64,000 nucleotides of DNA from Symsagittifera roscoffensis (lineage: Eukaryota > Xenacoelomorpha > Acoela > Convolutidae): contig NC_087066.1 of assembly GCF_963678635.1 (NCBI RefSeq), forward strand, positions 16,289,949-16,353,948, given 5' to 3'. Numbering within the stretch: the stretch's first letter is position 1; each line of letters begins with the position of its first letter. The translations under genes were made by a program, and so were the position numbers. Shown here in pieces: positions 49,201 to 62,697 of this stretch. Under the pieces are notes generated by a model. The model searched no databases and was not told where the DNA came from. It was given only the letters and a program-made list of their open reading frames with translations.

Positions 49201-52200
49201 ACTCTATACCCAATCTTAATCAATCTTAATACGTAGCTGGGTGACCGGATGATCTATTCTCTATCTTAATACATGGAGTTCACCCACCTCCCCCCCCCCT
49301 TCCCCCAGTTTCGACAGTGCTCGACCTATGTTTCGACTGTGCTGTGCTCGACCTATATTTCGACTGTGCTCGACCTATGTTTCGACTGTGCTGTGCTCGA
49401 CGTATGTTTCGACATTGCTCGACTTATGTTTCGACTGTGCTGTGCTCAACCTATGTTTCGAAAGTGCTCGACCTGTGTTTCGGCTTTCTCGACAGAAATC
49501 AAGTATTTTACGACTGTGCTCGACTTTTATTTCGACCTCGCTCGACTTATGTTTCGACCGTGCTTGACCAATGGTTCAACCTTCTCAAGCAAAACTTGAT
49601 AGTTTTCAATTTTCGCGACTTTTTCGCTCTACAGTTTGTTTGTTCGACCCCGCATTAAAAATTTTTAGACTTTTTCCCACAAAAATGGGTTTGTTTCGAC
49701 TGTCTCGATTTTCTCGAAGAACAGAAAACGTTTCAAATTTTATTTGAACTTACAAAGATTCGTTTCTAGCGTACGCTAAGACTTGTTTCGCCATGTTTTG
49801 TTCCCTATTATAGATCATTGTTGCATACACTAGTATACACTAGTATACATTAGCTAATTGAAGATGTGATTGAGCCCCTCTTGAATTCAAACAACCTTAA
49901 CTCATAAATTAAGAATAAAAAGCGATTTAACAACTCTTTTGCAAGGAAAGTGATTTTTATTGACATTAAAGCCCTTCTATTCACAATCTACCTATAATTA
50001 ACAGTTAACTTTTCCAGTTAGATAACGCGCGCCGAGATTTTTGCAAAAAACTAGACATTTCTATTTAAAATCCAAAAAAAATAGTTTTTCTTACCATTAT
50101 CTTACCATCACACAAACCATAAAACCTTACCGTTGGTATTCCCTATTTTAATACATTGTAGACTCTATACCCAATCTTATTCAATCTTAATACGTAGCTG
50201 GGTGATCGGATGATCTATCTTTTATCTTAATACATGGAGGTCACCCACCTCCCCCCTTGCCCCAGTTTTGACAGTGCTCGACCTATGTTTCGACTGTGCT
50301 GTGCTCGACCTATATTTCGACTGTGCTCGACCTATGTTTCGACTGTGCTGTGCTCGATGTATATTTCGACATTGCTCGACTTATGTTTCGACTGTGCTGT
50401 GCTCAACCTATGTTTCGAAAGTGCTCGACCTGTGTTTCGGCTTTCTCGACGGAAATCAGGTATTTTACGACTGTGCTCGAATTTTATTTCGACCTCGCTC
50501 GACTTATGTTTTGACCGTGCTTGACCAATGGTTCGACCTTCTCCACCAAAACTTGATAGTTTTCAATTTTCTCGACTTTTTTGCTCTACAGTTTGTTTGT
50601 TCGACCCTGCATTAAAAATTTTTAGACTTTTTTCCACAAAAATGGGTTTGTTTCGACTGTCTCGATTTTCTCGAAGAACAGAAAACGTTTCAAATTTTAT
50701 TTGAACTTACTAAGATTCGTTTCTAGCGTACGCTAAGACTTGTTCCGCCATGTTTTGTTCCCTATTATAGATCATTGTTGTATACACTAGTATACACTAG
50801 TATACATTAGCTAATTGAAGATGTGATTGAGCCCCTCGTGAATTCAATCAACCTTAACTCGTAAATTAAGAATAAAAAGCGATTTAACAACTCTTTTGCA
50901 AGGAAAGTGATTTTTATTGACATTAAAGCCCTTCTATTCACAATCTACCTATAATTAACAGTTAACTTTTCCAGTTAGATAACGCGCGCCGAGATTTTTG
51001 CGAAAAAACTAGACATTTCCACACAAAATCCAAAAAAATAGTTTTTCTTACCATTATCTTACCATCACACAAACCATAAAACCTAACCGTTGGTATTCCC
51101 TATCTTAATACATTGTAGACTCTATACCCAATCTTAATCAATCTTAATACGTAGCTGGGTGACCGGATGATCTATTCTCTATCTTAATACATGGAGTTCA
51201 CCCACCTCCCCCCCTTCCCCCAGTTTCGACAGTGCTCGACCTATGTTTCGACTGTGCTGTGCTCGACCTATATTTCGACTGTGCTCGACCTATGTTTCGA
51301 CTGTGCTGTGCTCGACGTATGTTTCGACATTGCTCGACTTATGTTTCGACTGTGCTGTGCTCAACCTATGTTTCGAAAGTGCTCGACCTGTGTTTCGGCT
51401 TTCTCGACAGAAATCAAGTATTTTACGACTGTGCTCGACTTTTATTTCGACCTCGCTCGACTTATGTTTCGACCGTGCTTGACCAATGGTTCAACCTTCT
51501 CCACCAAAACTTGATAGTTTTCAATTTTCGCGACTTTTTCGCTCTACAGTTTGTTTGTTCGACCCCGCATTAAAAATTTTTAGACTTTTTCCCACAAAAA
51601 TGGGTTTGTTTCGACTGTCTCGATTTTCTCGAAGAACAAAAAACGTTTCAAATTTTATTTGAACTTACAAAGATTCGTTTCTAGCGTACGCTAAGACTTG
51701 TTTCGCCATGTTTTGTTCCCTATTATAGATCATTGTTGCATACACTAGTATACACTAGTATACATTAGCTAATTGAAGATGTGATTGAGCCCCTCTTGAA
51801 TTCAAACAACCTTAACTCATAAATTAAGAATAAAAAGCGATTTAACAACTCTTTTGCAAGGAAAGTGATTTTTATTGACATTAAAGCCCTTCTATTCACA
51901 ATCTACCTATAATTAACAGTTAACTTTTCCAGTTAGATAACGCGCGCCGAGATTTTTGCAAAAAACTAGACATTTCTACTTAAAATCCAAAAAAAAATAG
52001 TTTTTCTTACCATTATCTTACCATCACACAAACCATAAAACCTTACCGTTGGTATTCCCTATTTTAATACATTGTAGACTCTATACCCAATCTTATTCAA
52101 TCTTAATACGTAGCTGGGTGATCGGATGATCTATCTTTTATCTTAATACATGGAGTTCACCCACCTCCCCCCCTTCCCCCAGTTTCGACAGTGCTCGACC

Positions 52201-53586
52201 TATGTTTCGACTGTGCTGTGCTCGACCTATATTTCGACTGTGCTCGACCTATGTTTCGACTGTGCTGTGCTCGACGTATGTTTCGACATTGCTCGACTTA
52301 TGTTTCGACTGTGCTGTGCTCAACCTATGTTTCGAAAGTGCTCGACCTGTGTTTCGGCTTTCTCGACAGAAATCAAGTATTTTACGACTGTGCTCGACTT
52401 TTATTTCGACCTCGCTCGACTTATGTTTCGACCGTGCTTGACCAATGGTTCAACCTTCTCCACCAAAACTTGATAGTTTTCAATTTTCGCGACTTTTTCG
52501 CTCTCCAGTTTGTTTGTTCGACCCCGCATTAAAAATTTTTAGACTTTTTCCCACAAAAATGGGTTTGTTTCGACTGTCTCGATTTTCTCGAAGAACAGAA
52601 AACGTTTCAAATTTTATTTGAACTTACAAAGATTCGTTTCTAGCGTACGCTAAGACTTGTTTCGCCATGTTTTGTTCCCTATTATAGATCATTGTTGCAT
52701 ACACTAGTATACACTAGTATACATTAGCTAATTGAAGATGTGATTGAGCCCCTCTTGAATTCAAACAACCTTAACTCATAAATTAAGAATAAAAAGCGAT
52801 TTAACAACTCTTTTGCAAGGAAAGTGATTTTTATTGACATTAAAGCCCTTCTATTCACAATCTACCTATAATTAACAGTTAACTTTTCCAGTTAGATAAC
52901 GCGCGCCGAGATGTTTGCAAAAAACTAGACATTTCTACTTAAAATCCAGAAAAAAATAGTTTTTCTTACCATTATCTTACCATCACACAAACCATAAAAC
53001 CTTACCGTTGGTATTCCCTATCTTAATACATTGTAGACTCTATACCCAATCTTAATCAATCTTAATACGTAGCTGGGTGACCGGATGATCTATTCGACAT
53101 TGCTCGACGTTGCTCGACATTGCTCGACTTATGTTTCGACTGTGCTGTGCTCGACCTATGTTTCGGCTTTCTCGACGGAAATGAAGTATTTTACGACTGT
53201 GCTCGGTTTTTGTTTCGACCTCGCTCGACTTATGTTTCGACGGTGCTTGACCAATGGTTCGACCTTCTCCACCAAAACTTGATAGTTTTCAATTTTCTCG
53301 ACTTTTTCGCTCTACAGTTTGTTTGTTCGACTCCGCATGAAAAATTTTTAGACTTTTTCCCACAAAAATGGGTTTGTTTCAACTGTCTCGATTTTCTCGA
53401 AGAACAGAAAACGTTTCAAATTTTATTTGAACTTACTAAGATTTGTTTCTAGCGTACGCTAAGACTTGTTTCGCCATGTTTTGTTCTCTATTATAGATCA
53501 TTGTTGTATACACTAGTATACACTAGTATACATTAGCTAATTGAAGATGGGATTGAGCCCCTCTTGAATTCAAACAACCTAAACTC
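46240..53586. repeat. Tandem array, right block
   Basis: Unit starts at 46241, 47061, 47882, 48838, 49799, 50756, 51714, 52673 and 53482 (truncated). Spacings are about 820, 821, 956, 961, 957, 958, 959 and 809. Units 47882 and 49799 share ATCGGATGATCTATCTTTTATC and CCCCCCTTGCCCC, whereas 48838 and 50756 share GACCGGATGATCTATTCTCT and a longer C tract. Unit 51714 combines features of both. The array ends within CCTAAACTC at 53586. No stable RNA gene or protein gene recognised. Confidence 0.92.
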
Positions 53587-53840
53587 CAGGGCTGGCGACG
53601 TCCATGCAAGAAAAATGACTATCATGCAGTTTCATACAAAAACGCTATGGAAAAAAGCGTATCATACAACTTTCTTTGCAAAAATTGAATAAGAAGCTAC
53701 TAAAGTTTTTTACGAAAATTATCTTAAATTGGTTTAAAAACAAAAACATTAAAAACAACTTTATACCGGGTTATTTTGCTATTTGCATCTGTCGTTCAGT
53801 CGTGCCAGCAAAAAGTTCGACAAAATTGCCTTTTTAGGTC
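53587..53840. mobile_element. Possible hAT-like element terminus
   Basis: The array breaks off at the sequence CAGGGCTGGCGACGTCCATG. Starts of the CAGGG type are common in hAT terminal repeats. No partner end was found, so it would be a fragment. The GGCGACGT part is shared with the 21.2 kb transposon's terminus. Confidence 0.25.
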
Positions 53841-53859
53841 CATTATTTGACATTTCGCT

Positions 53860-54720
53860 CTCTCTTGATTGTGCTCTTTCTATTTTACGACTGTGCTAGG
53901 CTTATGTTTCGACTGTACTCGAACCATGCTTCAACTGTGCTCAACTTATGTTTCGACTGTGCAAGACTTTTGTTTCAACTGTACTCGACCTACATTTTGA
54001 CTGTTCTCGACTTAAGTTTCGACCGTGTTCGACCTATGTTTCGAATGCGCTCGACCTATATTTTGACTGTGCTCGAGCTATGTTTCGACTGTGCTCGACC
54101 TATGTTTTGTCTGTGCTCGACCTATGTTTCGACATTGCTCTACTTATGGTTTGACAGTGTTTGACCTATGTTTCGACTTTCTCGACGGAAATGTGGTATG
54201 TTACGACTGCGCGAGACTTATGTTTCGACCTAGCTCGACCTATGGTTTGACTGTGCTTGACCAATGGTTCAACTTTTTCGAGCGAAATTGGGTTTGTTTC
54301 GGAGTTCTCGACCTATGTTTCTACTTTCCCGACTTTTGTTTCGTTTTTATCGACCAAAATGGGAAATGTTTGGACTTTTTTGACCAATGTTCCAACCGAC
54401 TTTCTCGACCTATGTTTCGACTTTTCTGACTTATGTTTCGACTTTCTAGACCAAAAATGAGTAAGTTTCGACTTTTTCAACCTATGTTACGACTTTCTCG
54501 GCATATGTTTCGACTTTTTTTACCAAACTTTATTATGTTTTGACTTTCTCTACTCATGTTTTGACTGTGCTCGACCTATATTTCGATTGTGCTCGAATTA
54601 TGTTTCGACTGTGCTTGTCATATATTTCGACTTTCTCGACCGATATTGGGCATGTTTCGACTGTGCTCGACCTATGTTTTGCCTCTCTCAACCACAGTTG
54701 GTACGATTCTACTTAAAATA
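53860..54720. repeat. Diverged TTTCGA minisatellite
   Basis: About 35-40 imperfect copies of a 21-22 bp word (CTCGACCTATGTTTCGACTGTG type), more diverged than in the main array and not organised in larger units. Frames with LCFDCARPMF-like translations arise from the repeat and are not genes. Confidence 0.85.
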
Positions 54721-55147
54721 GCTTGTCGACCACGGAATTCCAGTCGCAAAACTGGAAGTGCTCGACATTCAAAATCGAAACATGAGTCGAGCACCTGGAC
54801 CTGAGTTGTTTGGCAATCATCAGAAGCTTGACTTTGTTTTTGCATATTTAGTATTTTTTCAAAATCAATAGCTAGCTTTAAATCAATAGTTTTTTAATTG
54901 CATAGCTATCAAAGTATTTGGCGCTGAGTTATTTTACTTTCTACCTCAGTTTAAAATTTTAGTCAATATTCTGAATTCCAACAGGAGATCTAATTCCTGC
55001 AATAATTTTTGTTTGTTTCACCTTGATAAATAAACATTTTAATAGCTTATATGACAGTAACGCAATCTTCTAAAACCAATTTTTTTTCTACGTTTTTTTA
55101 CTGTTTACTTGCCCTGTAGTTTTCTAAAAAATGATTAAAAGCTAAAT
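54721..55147. other. AT-rich spacer
   Basis: No repeat or gene recognised. Confidence 0.4.
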
Positions 55148-55735
55148 TTAAAGGCAAAATCTAAAAAAGGTAAAGTTTTTGGATAAAAAATGTTTTGCTT
55201 TGGAAACCAATTCAACGCGGTAAAGTAAATTGTTCACACTTGGGGGCTCAACTGACTAAAGAAAAGGGATAGTAGCTAATTTCTATTACTTTGTGATATT
55301 TGTATCCACCAATTTATCAAATTACTTACTGAAGTATTTCTGTGTGATCCACAAATCCATGGTTGCTCGGCGCATATGATTTTATGTTTAAACCAACGAA
55401 AAGTCAAAAAGTCGCCAGGGTTATCGTATGGAATTGGGGAAGTCCACCTACGACCAACTTTTAATTGGTACGGAGCTCCAGGCTGCTCCGGCCTCATTTC
55501 TTCTGAATGGTTCACGCGTTTCAACCTTCCCTTACCAAATCCAATTTTGGTTATAATGTTAACATTACAATCAGGGACGTAATATGACATCAGGTAGTTA
55601 AGATGCTTATCTTCTTCGGAGTAATCAGTTAAATTAGCAATATATTCCGTAGGAGTCATTAGTGCTTCACTGTAACCACTTCTGAAGTAGTAAGCGTTTT
55701 GACCTATCGAGTCGATTCTTAAATTTTTTTTTGTA
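55148..55735 (-). CDS. Last two exons of an unrecognised gene
   Basis: The penultimate exon (about 55735-55331) is open without breaks and reads protein-like, with SGYSEALMTPTEYIANLTDYSE cut by my start choice, MSYYVPDCNVNIITKIGFG, a WTSPIPYDNPGDFLTFRWF block and paired cysteines (ICAEQPWICGSH). It ends at a strong donor (CA then GTAAGT) and joins in phase to 55255-55148 (acceptor CTTTAG), which encodes 35 more residues and the stop. The 5' boundary is uncertain: an in-frame TAG precedes 55735 and a weak AG acceptor is there. Upstream exons were not found. It is the best candidate for a host gene in the window. Family not recognised. Confidence 0.55.
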
Positions 55736-55739
55736 GCAT

Positions 55740-58500
55740 GCTAATGGGATATTTTTGAAAAATAATCCGCTTTTTTGTTGATCTGGTTTTTTATTAGGTA
55801 GGAGGAAGAAAACAGATTATTTTATATTGATCTGAAATCGCTTGGATGAAAGTCAAAACGATTTTTTGAACCTTTTGTACAGCAAAGATTCGTTCAATTT
55901 ACGCGGAAAATAACTCGCAAAATTCACAAATCTTGTTTTTTGCTAGAGGTTGTCAGAAGAAACTCATTTTGCTTTAAAAAGGTCTCAATCAAAAAAGGAA
56001 AAATTTTAACAATAATTAGACTAATCGGATTCAATTGAAATCATTTTTGTTTCGGCTCGAGCTTTGCTACATTCCTTCACAGCACCCTTCTCTAATGACA
56101 AAATGATTGTGGCGTTTATACATTGGTCTGAACGCAATATCAGCTTCTTTTGAAGAAAGGATGTAGAGCCAGTGCAATGCCTCATTCAGTATCATACTCC
56201 AGTTTGAGACACTGAATGCAGAAGTGGGCATCTCATTTTCACCCACTTTTCAAAACGGTGAAACAGTAAAGAGACATTATATTCGAGCAAATTTTGCCGT
56301 ATTACTATAGCTAAACTGTTTGCGAAGCTTGATTCGGCTTTTGCCGTTATTTTTTCAACCATTGAAAAATGAAAACGGGGAGAAATTTTTTCTTCGGGTA
56401 TGTTTCATTTTTTTTTGTTTTCAACTCAAAACCAGTATAAACAAACAATCAGTCGTATACATTTCAGTCGTGTTTGAAACGAGTTTAAAACATTGTCAAA
56501 CTGTTTTTTCAATGTTGAGAAAAACTGGTATGAAGTTTAGTACTTATCTCAGAATTTCAAGTAAATAAATTGAGCGTAAAGGCTTATTTTGTTTTTCAAA
56601 CAAAATCAGTTGCCATAATTAGTTATCAGAAGGGGTCAATTGATATATCCTGTTAGCCTTTTTTTAATCTTCTTTCAAATGGCTTTTAATAATTTTCAAA
56701 AAGTTTTCCCAGTGTGGAGAACAAAATAAATGAAAGTTTTGAGTTTTATTCTGATTTCCGTCCAATTAAGCGCGCAAGTAAGTCTGATGAAAAAAGCCTA
56801 GGAAAACAGTTTTCTAAGCTTTTTTTGCACTTTCCGAGAACTACTGAAATCTATTTGACAAAAAAGGAAGAATTATGTACAAATCGTTTTTTTTTCTCAT
56901 TTTTCGGTTGTTTTTCGATCACAGTTGTCGATTACGATTAATTCACCGCTTTTTGACGCTATCGATTAGTTTTCTTCTCACAAAACGCTCAAACAAACTA
57001 CTAACTTTTGAAAAAAGAGAAAGAAAAAACGGCTGCCCTTGTTCTGTATTTGGAGTTATCTGAGTCTAACGTTTAATGAACTTAAGCAAGCAAAAGGTAA
57101 AGCTCAACAATAATTGGTAGACCATTGGCTAAAATCAGTCGAATGATTCTCATGAGAAGATTTTGTATTTTGTTGCTTTGGTAAAAAAAGTCAGCGCTGT
57201 AAACGTGCAAAACAGCAACCAGCATCTATGAATGAGCAGATTTTTTCAAACTACAGCCATTTTTAGTCATAAATTGGCACAGGTTTGACGCTGCAATTGA
57301 AATGGAGTTTTTTTACAATGAATTTGTATGACTAATAATTTTGACCTTTCGGTATTAGAAAAAACGACGACCCTGCGACCCTGTTTTTATTAAAACGTTT
57401 ATGCACTGGTTTTTTCCTGATCGAAAACAAAATGCTGAGATATCTAGAGTGAAGAAAACTTTCGTCAGCTATACCAAAAGCACGAGAAAGTAGTTATATC
57501 ACTGAAATAATTTAGAAGGAAGAAATTTTTTCCGACGTCAAAAGGGGAAAGAACTTTAAATTTTCTTCAAATTTAAAGTTCAAAAGAACTTTAAATTTTT
57601 TTCAGTTGTTTTGATTTTGAATTTTTAAAACCAAGCATCAAAAGTAAGCATCTTAAGCAGTCATTCAAATAACGCATGATATAAAAACCGTTTCAGTTGT
57701 GAAACAAGTGGTTTGAATGAAATTTTGGAAACTTTAAACGTGTCGATGAGTGAAAAAGTATGAATACTTTTCGTATTTTCTTATTTAAATGAACAGAAAA
57801 AGGCTGTGCTGGAAAACCAAGAAAAAAGTTTACACAAAACCATGGTTTCTTTTTTCTTACATCATGGCCCAATTATGTTTTTGCTATATCCGGCTCTTCT
57901 TGTGTTTTACCTGCATCAAAAAACATTTTAAAAAGTTTTGATTAAGCACACTCATTAAAAATTGCTTATAATCAATTTTATGCACATTTTATGATCTAAA
58001 TGCAAAAAGTTTGTGGAAATAACTTTAACAAAAAAAATAATTGAATATAATTGATTGAAAGAATTTTAATTTGTTACTAATTTTAAAAAATAAAATCCAC
58101 TTTTGGTCGATAATGAAGGATTTCAATAAGAGATTTCAATAAACTTAAAAACGTTTATCGTTCAAATCTTTTTGAAAACTTTAATCAACTATAATCTAAT
58201 ATTTATATGACATTTTCAATCTTAAGTGCACCTTATTTTTTTGCATTCTATGAATGGGACGTAAAGTGTTTCAGCATTTTGAAAATGAACTCAAACAAAG
58301 TTTTCTTTGAACTTTTCTCCACTAAGTTTTCATCATGAAGCTTTCTTTACCAGTAAAACCTGAGCACGTTGTTTTGTTTTGACGATAAGCTTGGCAGAAT
58401 TTTTTTTTTCACCTACGACCGTGAGTTTTTTTCAACTAAAATGAAGAGATATCTATGAAAATTTGTTTTTTTTTTTGCTGCAATTTTGTGATCAAAGCAA
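55740..58500. other. Long AT-rich region without supported genes
   Basis: Several short frames (e.g. 56320-56568, 56714-56941) are low-complexity and F/K-rich. No domains, no repeats of note. It may contain introns of the gene ending at 55148. Confidence 0.4.
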
Positions 58501-58506
58501 CTAATT

Positions 58507-58832
58507 TGCAATTGCTCGACTTTCAACTTTATACTTTTAGTTGAATGATATAGTTTTTACTGTAAAGCGTATAGAAGAAAACCGCTGTGTGAACTCAAAG
58601 AAAACGAAAAACGATTGATACCCTTCCGAGTATTGATACTCAATGTACCTGACTGATACTCAAAACAAATTGTACAAACAACATATAGGAAAAATATACT
58701 ACCAGTTTGGTGTCATATGAAGCTAAACAGGCATCAGTTACTCCTTCTTTAAGGTGATTGATTTCATCGCAACCGTAGCCTTTCTATTAAGATTACGCGT
58801 TGAGTTGAGCTCTCTACTCTTCTCCCCCCACA
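58507..58832 (+). repeat. 5' LTR of the BEL/Pao-like element
   Basis: Begins TGCAATTGCTCGACTT and shares GATTGATACCC, AGGCATCAGTTAC, AAGGTGATT and TTGAGCTCTCTACTC in order with the 3' copy. Strongly diverged, so an old insertion. The end is approximate. Confidence 0.65.
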
Positions 58833-59182
58833 TTGCTGACCCCAACAAGAACAAGCTGGATACGAGCAACACCCACATCTGGAGTCCTGTAAAACACTAC
58901 GATAAAACAAAGAACAACAATAATTTTGGCAAAGACGGTTCTATACAAAACTACAGCATAGCACCACACTCAAACGACAAATTGACCATGAACTTACTAG
59001 CAGCGAACCTACTAGATTGCGATCTACTAACTACTAGCAAATTTTGGAGAGAAAAATTTCATGAAGAATTCACCGATTTGTCCTCAAACAACAAAAGCTC
59101 ATTTAGGATACTAAAGAAGGATCTGTACTCAAGCATCACAAAGAAAACAGGAAAGCAACCGGGGAAAGGGGAAAAACGTTGA
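58754..59182 (+). pseudogene. Possible gag-like frame of the retroelement
   Basis: A 142-codon open frame that starts within the 5' LTR and ends LYSSITKKTGKQPGKGEKR. Polar, with no zinc knuckle. Position suggests gag, but there is no family signature. The true start is probably after the LTR. Confidence 0.35.
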
Positions 59183-60940
59183 CAAGTGCCGCGGTACAAG
59201 CAGTAGTCAGTTGATTCCAGACAACAACATGACAACTGATCCAACCCTGCTTAACAGGCAGCAGAATATTCAGGTAAACGTGCGGCAGTCGAATCACTAG
59301 AGGTTGTAAATACATCAATTGAGATGTCAAAAACTGGACTCACGGAAAGACCGGATCAATAACTTGACGCCAATACGGTTGGGGACAACGGAGGCTTCAG
59401 TCAACTTGGCGGACACCTGGTGCCATCAGTTTGCAAACATAAAAAATGACAACATCGGACATTTTTTTCGAGTATTCTTAGAAAAAAAACTTGATAGTTT
59501 TGATGAAAATCTAACGAATTGAGCCGATTGATGCAGCCGATTTAACTTTTTAGACGGTTCTACACAAACTACAGTTTAACCAATCAGCAACGCAAAAAAA
59601 GTCAAAAAATCCACAGCTGAAACAATAAGACAAGGAAAAAAACTGAGGCTACAATTGAAGGTTTTGCATGCAACGGCAAACTTTTTAGGATTCAGTTGAA
59701 AAGCTACGATGATTTTTTGGCCATCCAACAGCATTTCTTGTTAGTTTTATCAGCAGACTCATCCAATTTTCTTGCAAGACCTCTCTCAGGCAAACCCGAA
59801 ACACTGATAGCGTACGCTCAATTTCTTACAGCCATTATTCGCACACATGAAAATAGGAAGTCTCCTTCCCATCTCCAATCGACTATTATACTGACAGTAG
59901 ATAGTGAAAACTTTTTGTAGAACGGTTATGTAAATTAACACCAAATCCTTATTCAGCGTGACCATGAACATCCATCTTTCTGGGACTTCAACAAATGGAT
60001 ACGAATGCTGGCAGAAACACTTTAAAAATCGTCATTTATGACAACGATACGGGATAAAATAACGCATTATCACAATGAATGACCGACCATCAGAAAAGAG
60101 GATTTTATGATACGGATTGATGACTGCAGCCAAACCCAAAAATTTTGTCTCTAACAACAAAACATCTTGCCTCTTCAACGACGTTCATCCCACTTTAATT
60201 CACTGTTAGATTTTTTGCTCCAGAAAACGTGGTGATCATCAGAGTGTATAAACATTGAAACAAAAAAAGTTTTGCATCCAGCGTTTCAAGTCTGGGCACA
60301 GATTCCTTAAATGTCTCTGAAAACTCAATTGCCGTTTTCCGGGTTGCAACAAGGAACATCAATTACTACTTCACGAGATCAATTTCGTAAAACGACGGAC
60401 AACAGCAATTAATAGCTACTGCCCTTTATACAACCAAAATCATCTCTTCAACAGCCTCGAGTGTTAACAAAGTGTTGCAAAAACTACAGCAATGAAAAAG
60501 AAGACCGCGGAGTAATCCTTTTATTTTCTACCTGTGTTTCAATAATATAAGCAAAATAAAGGGTACGAAGTCGGTGCATATGGACTTCTGGGTCCTAAGT
60601 TTGATTTTGAGCAAACAAAAAACCGATTATTGTTTGAAAAGTTGAAGCGACAACAAACTTGTCTTCAGGCCAATAGCTCAGATGTCAAAATTTGTTATAC
60701 AACAGCTGCCCATATCTCAATAACAAGCAGAGATGAACGCTTTGACTCGAAAAAAAAAATGAAGTGTATCAGTTTTTCATTCAAACACCTTTACAGCATC
60801 AGTTGAAATTCTGAAGCAGTACAAACACCTAGAAAAAAATTTATTCCAGAGAAGGACATAAAGGAAAAACAGTACTCATGGGAAAAAAAATCACATAAAT
60901 TTGTTTTTCCCCTCTTCTAATTAAATTTGGGCACGTCAAA

Positions 60941-62383
60941 ATGTCAAGTAAGAGTAAGCTGAATTTTGGATGGGCTCTCTCTGGACGTCAAGCCAGTACT
61001 ACAGAACACCGTATTTCAATACATCTTGTCAAAATGTTTTTTGAGGCCTATCTGAACCATGACAACAACATCTCTGACGAATTACCTCATTGGTGGAAAG
61101 CTGAATCTCATTCATCATACAAAGAGAAGCCTCAATCAGCAGATGTTTAAGGAATAAACAAACCATTGCAGGAAACCTGCTGTCGATCATCCGAAGGAAG
61201 ATATTAGTCAGGACTACTAAGGGCTAAGAAATCAAATTGAACACATCTACGACGTCCTGTACTACGAGTTCGAAAGTATCCAAAAAAGTACAACAAAGAA
61301 CGACAAAGGCTGCACTAATGACGTTCACTACAACCACCAAAGATTTTTTGGAGTGCGAGATTCACCTGCTTGCGCTAACTTTGCTTTGCAGTAGACTGTC
61401 AAAGGTAATGCCGGCTCAAAAAGCATATAAAAAAGTCTAAGCAGGGGTTTACGGACAATCTACCCTGTAAATGGAATCATTTGATGAATCAGTAAACCTG
61501 GCGACGCAGCTGAGAGAAATACTGAACAAACGATAGCTCAATTTGACAAAAATTGTGGGGCGGCAGCCGCTGTTTTTGTTAAATCTTTGTAGCAGACACA
61601 CATGTCAAACTCTTGACAGAATTGTTTGAACTCAACTTCTATCAGAGAGTCTTTAGCATCCATTGAAGCCTGGCAGGTGTTAAAAAATCCCTTTTAGCCC
61701 AAAAACGAAAACCAAATGCACAAAAGATGTCGAGGCAGTGGACAATTGTCTACATTGTTTCTAGCTTCTACGATCTGCTTAGACCAATTTTACCAATCCT
61801 GGTTACAGATAAAAACTTTCAGAAAAATATATACAGATATCATCAACAATGGGACCAACCTCTGCAGAAATAGGATGGCAAAGAATTGTGAGATGGGTTG
61901 ATACTATATGTCAGTTACAATGGGCGAAAGTTTGATCATGTTTTTTCCTCACAGATTGTCAGGAGAAGGAGCTATAAAACTTCTGTGATAATTCTTTGTC
62001 GGCAACAGCGAAGTGGTATCACACATAAGAATTATGAAAGGCAAAAACATAACTATAAGCTTCCTCCAGAACAAACATGAGCAGATCCCTTTCGACAAAA
62101 TACAAAATTTTGCTTTGATCTAGTAGAGGCAATCTAAGCAACAAGGTTACGATCAACATTAGTCCACTATCTTCCATTCAAGTGCAGCAAGATGTTCATC
62201 TGGACGGACAGCACCATAGCTCTTGCCTGGCTTCGCAACCCTCGAGAAAATCACAAAATATTTATTGCAAAGAGGAGTAGTGAAATTCTGGAGTCAACCT
62301 ATACCAATGACTGGCACCACGATGACACACACTCAACCCTGCAGATCGAGAAACAAGAGGACCAAATGGTTGCAACAAGTTGA
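60941..62383 (+). pseudogene. BEL/Pao pol remnants
   Basis: Fragments in several frames. 60941-61150 matches the region between protease and reverse transcriptase (FGWALSG). About 61640-61870 matches the end of the reverse transcriptase domain. 62192-62383 matches the RNase H end with WTDST, ALAWLRNP and an IAKRSSEI segment. Breaks include stops near 61150, 61440 and 61901 and frame changes between blocks. Confidence 0.65.
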
Positions 62384-62697
62384 AAAAGAATGAGTTCAGG
62401 TTGCATATACAAAAAGCAGAGCCGACGAGAACTGCTTTTTATATTCTAATTAACACAGTAAATAAAGTTTAAAACGATTACGGGAACGAGATAAAAATAA
62501 GAACTTAGCATCATGCCAAAATGACAACTCGACAAAATGATAACTCGATCGAAAAAAAATCTTATTAGTTTTTGGTTACACAAAAATTAGGGCGGACCAG
62601 ATAAGAATCAAATGTGCTGATGATTCCTCATGCTAGTAAACCGAAAAATCAAAACTCCAAAAAACCAAGCAAACATTGATTCTTTAATTCAGTGATA

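Noticed and set aside
46699-54460. About twenty similar cysteine-rich frames in the right array and diverged minisatellite
   Set aside because: Same repeat artefact; no start context, splice signals or frame preference.
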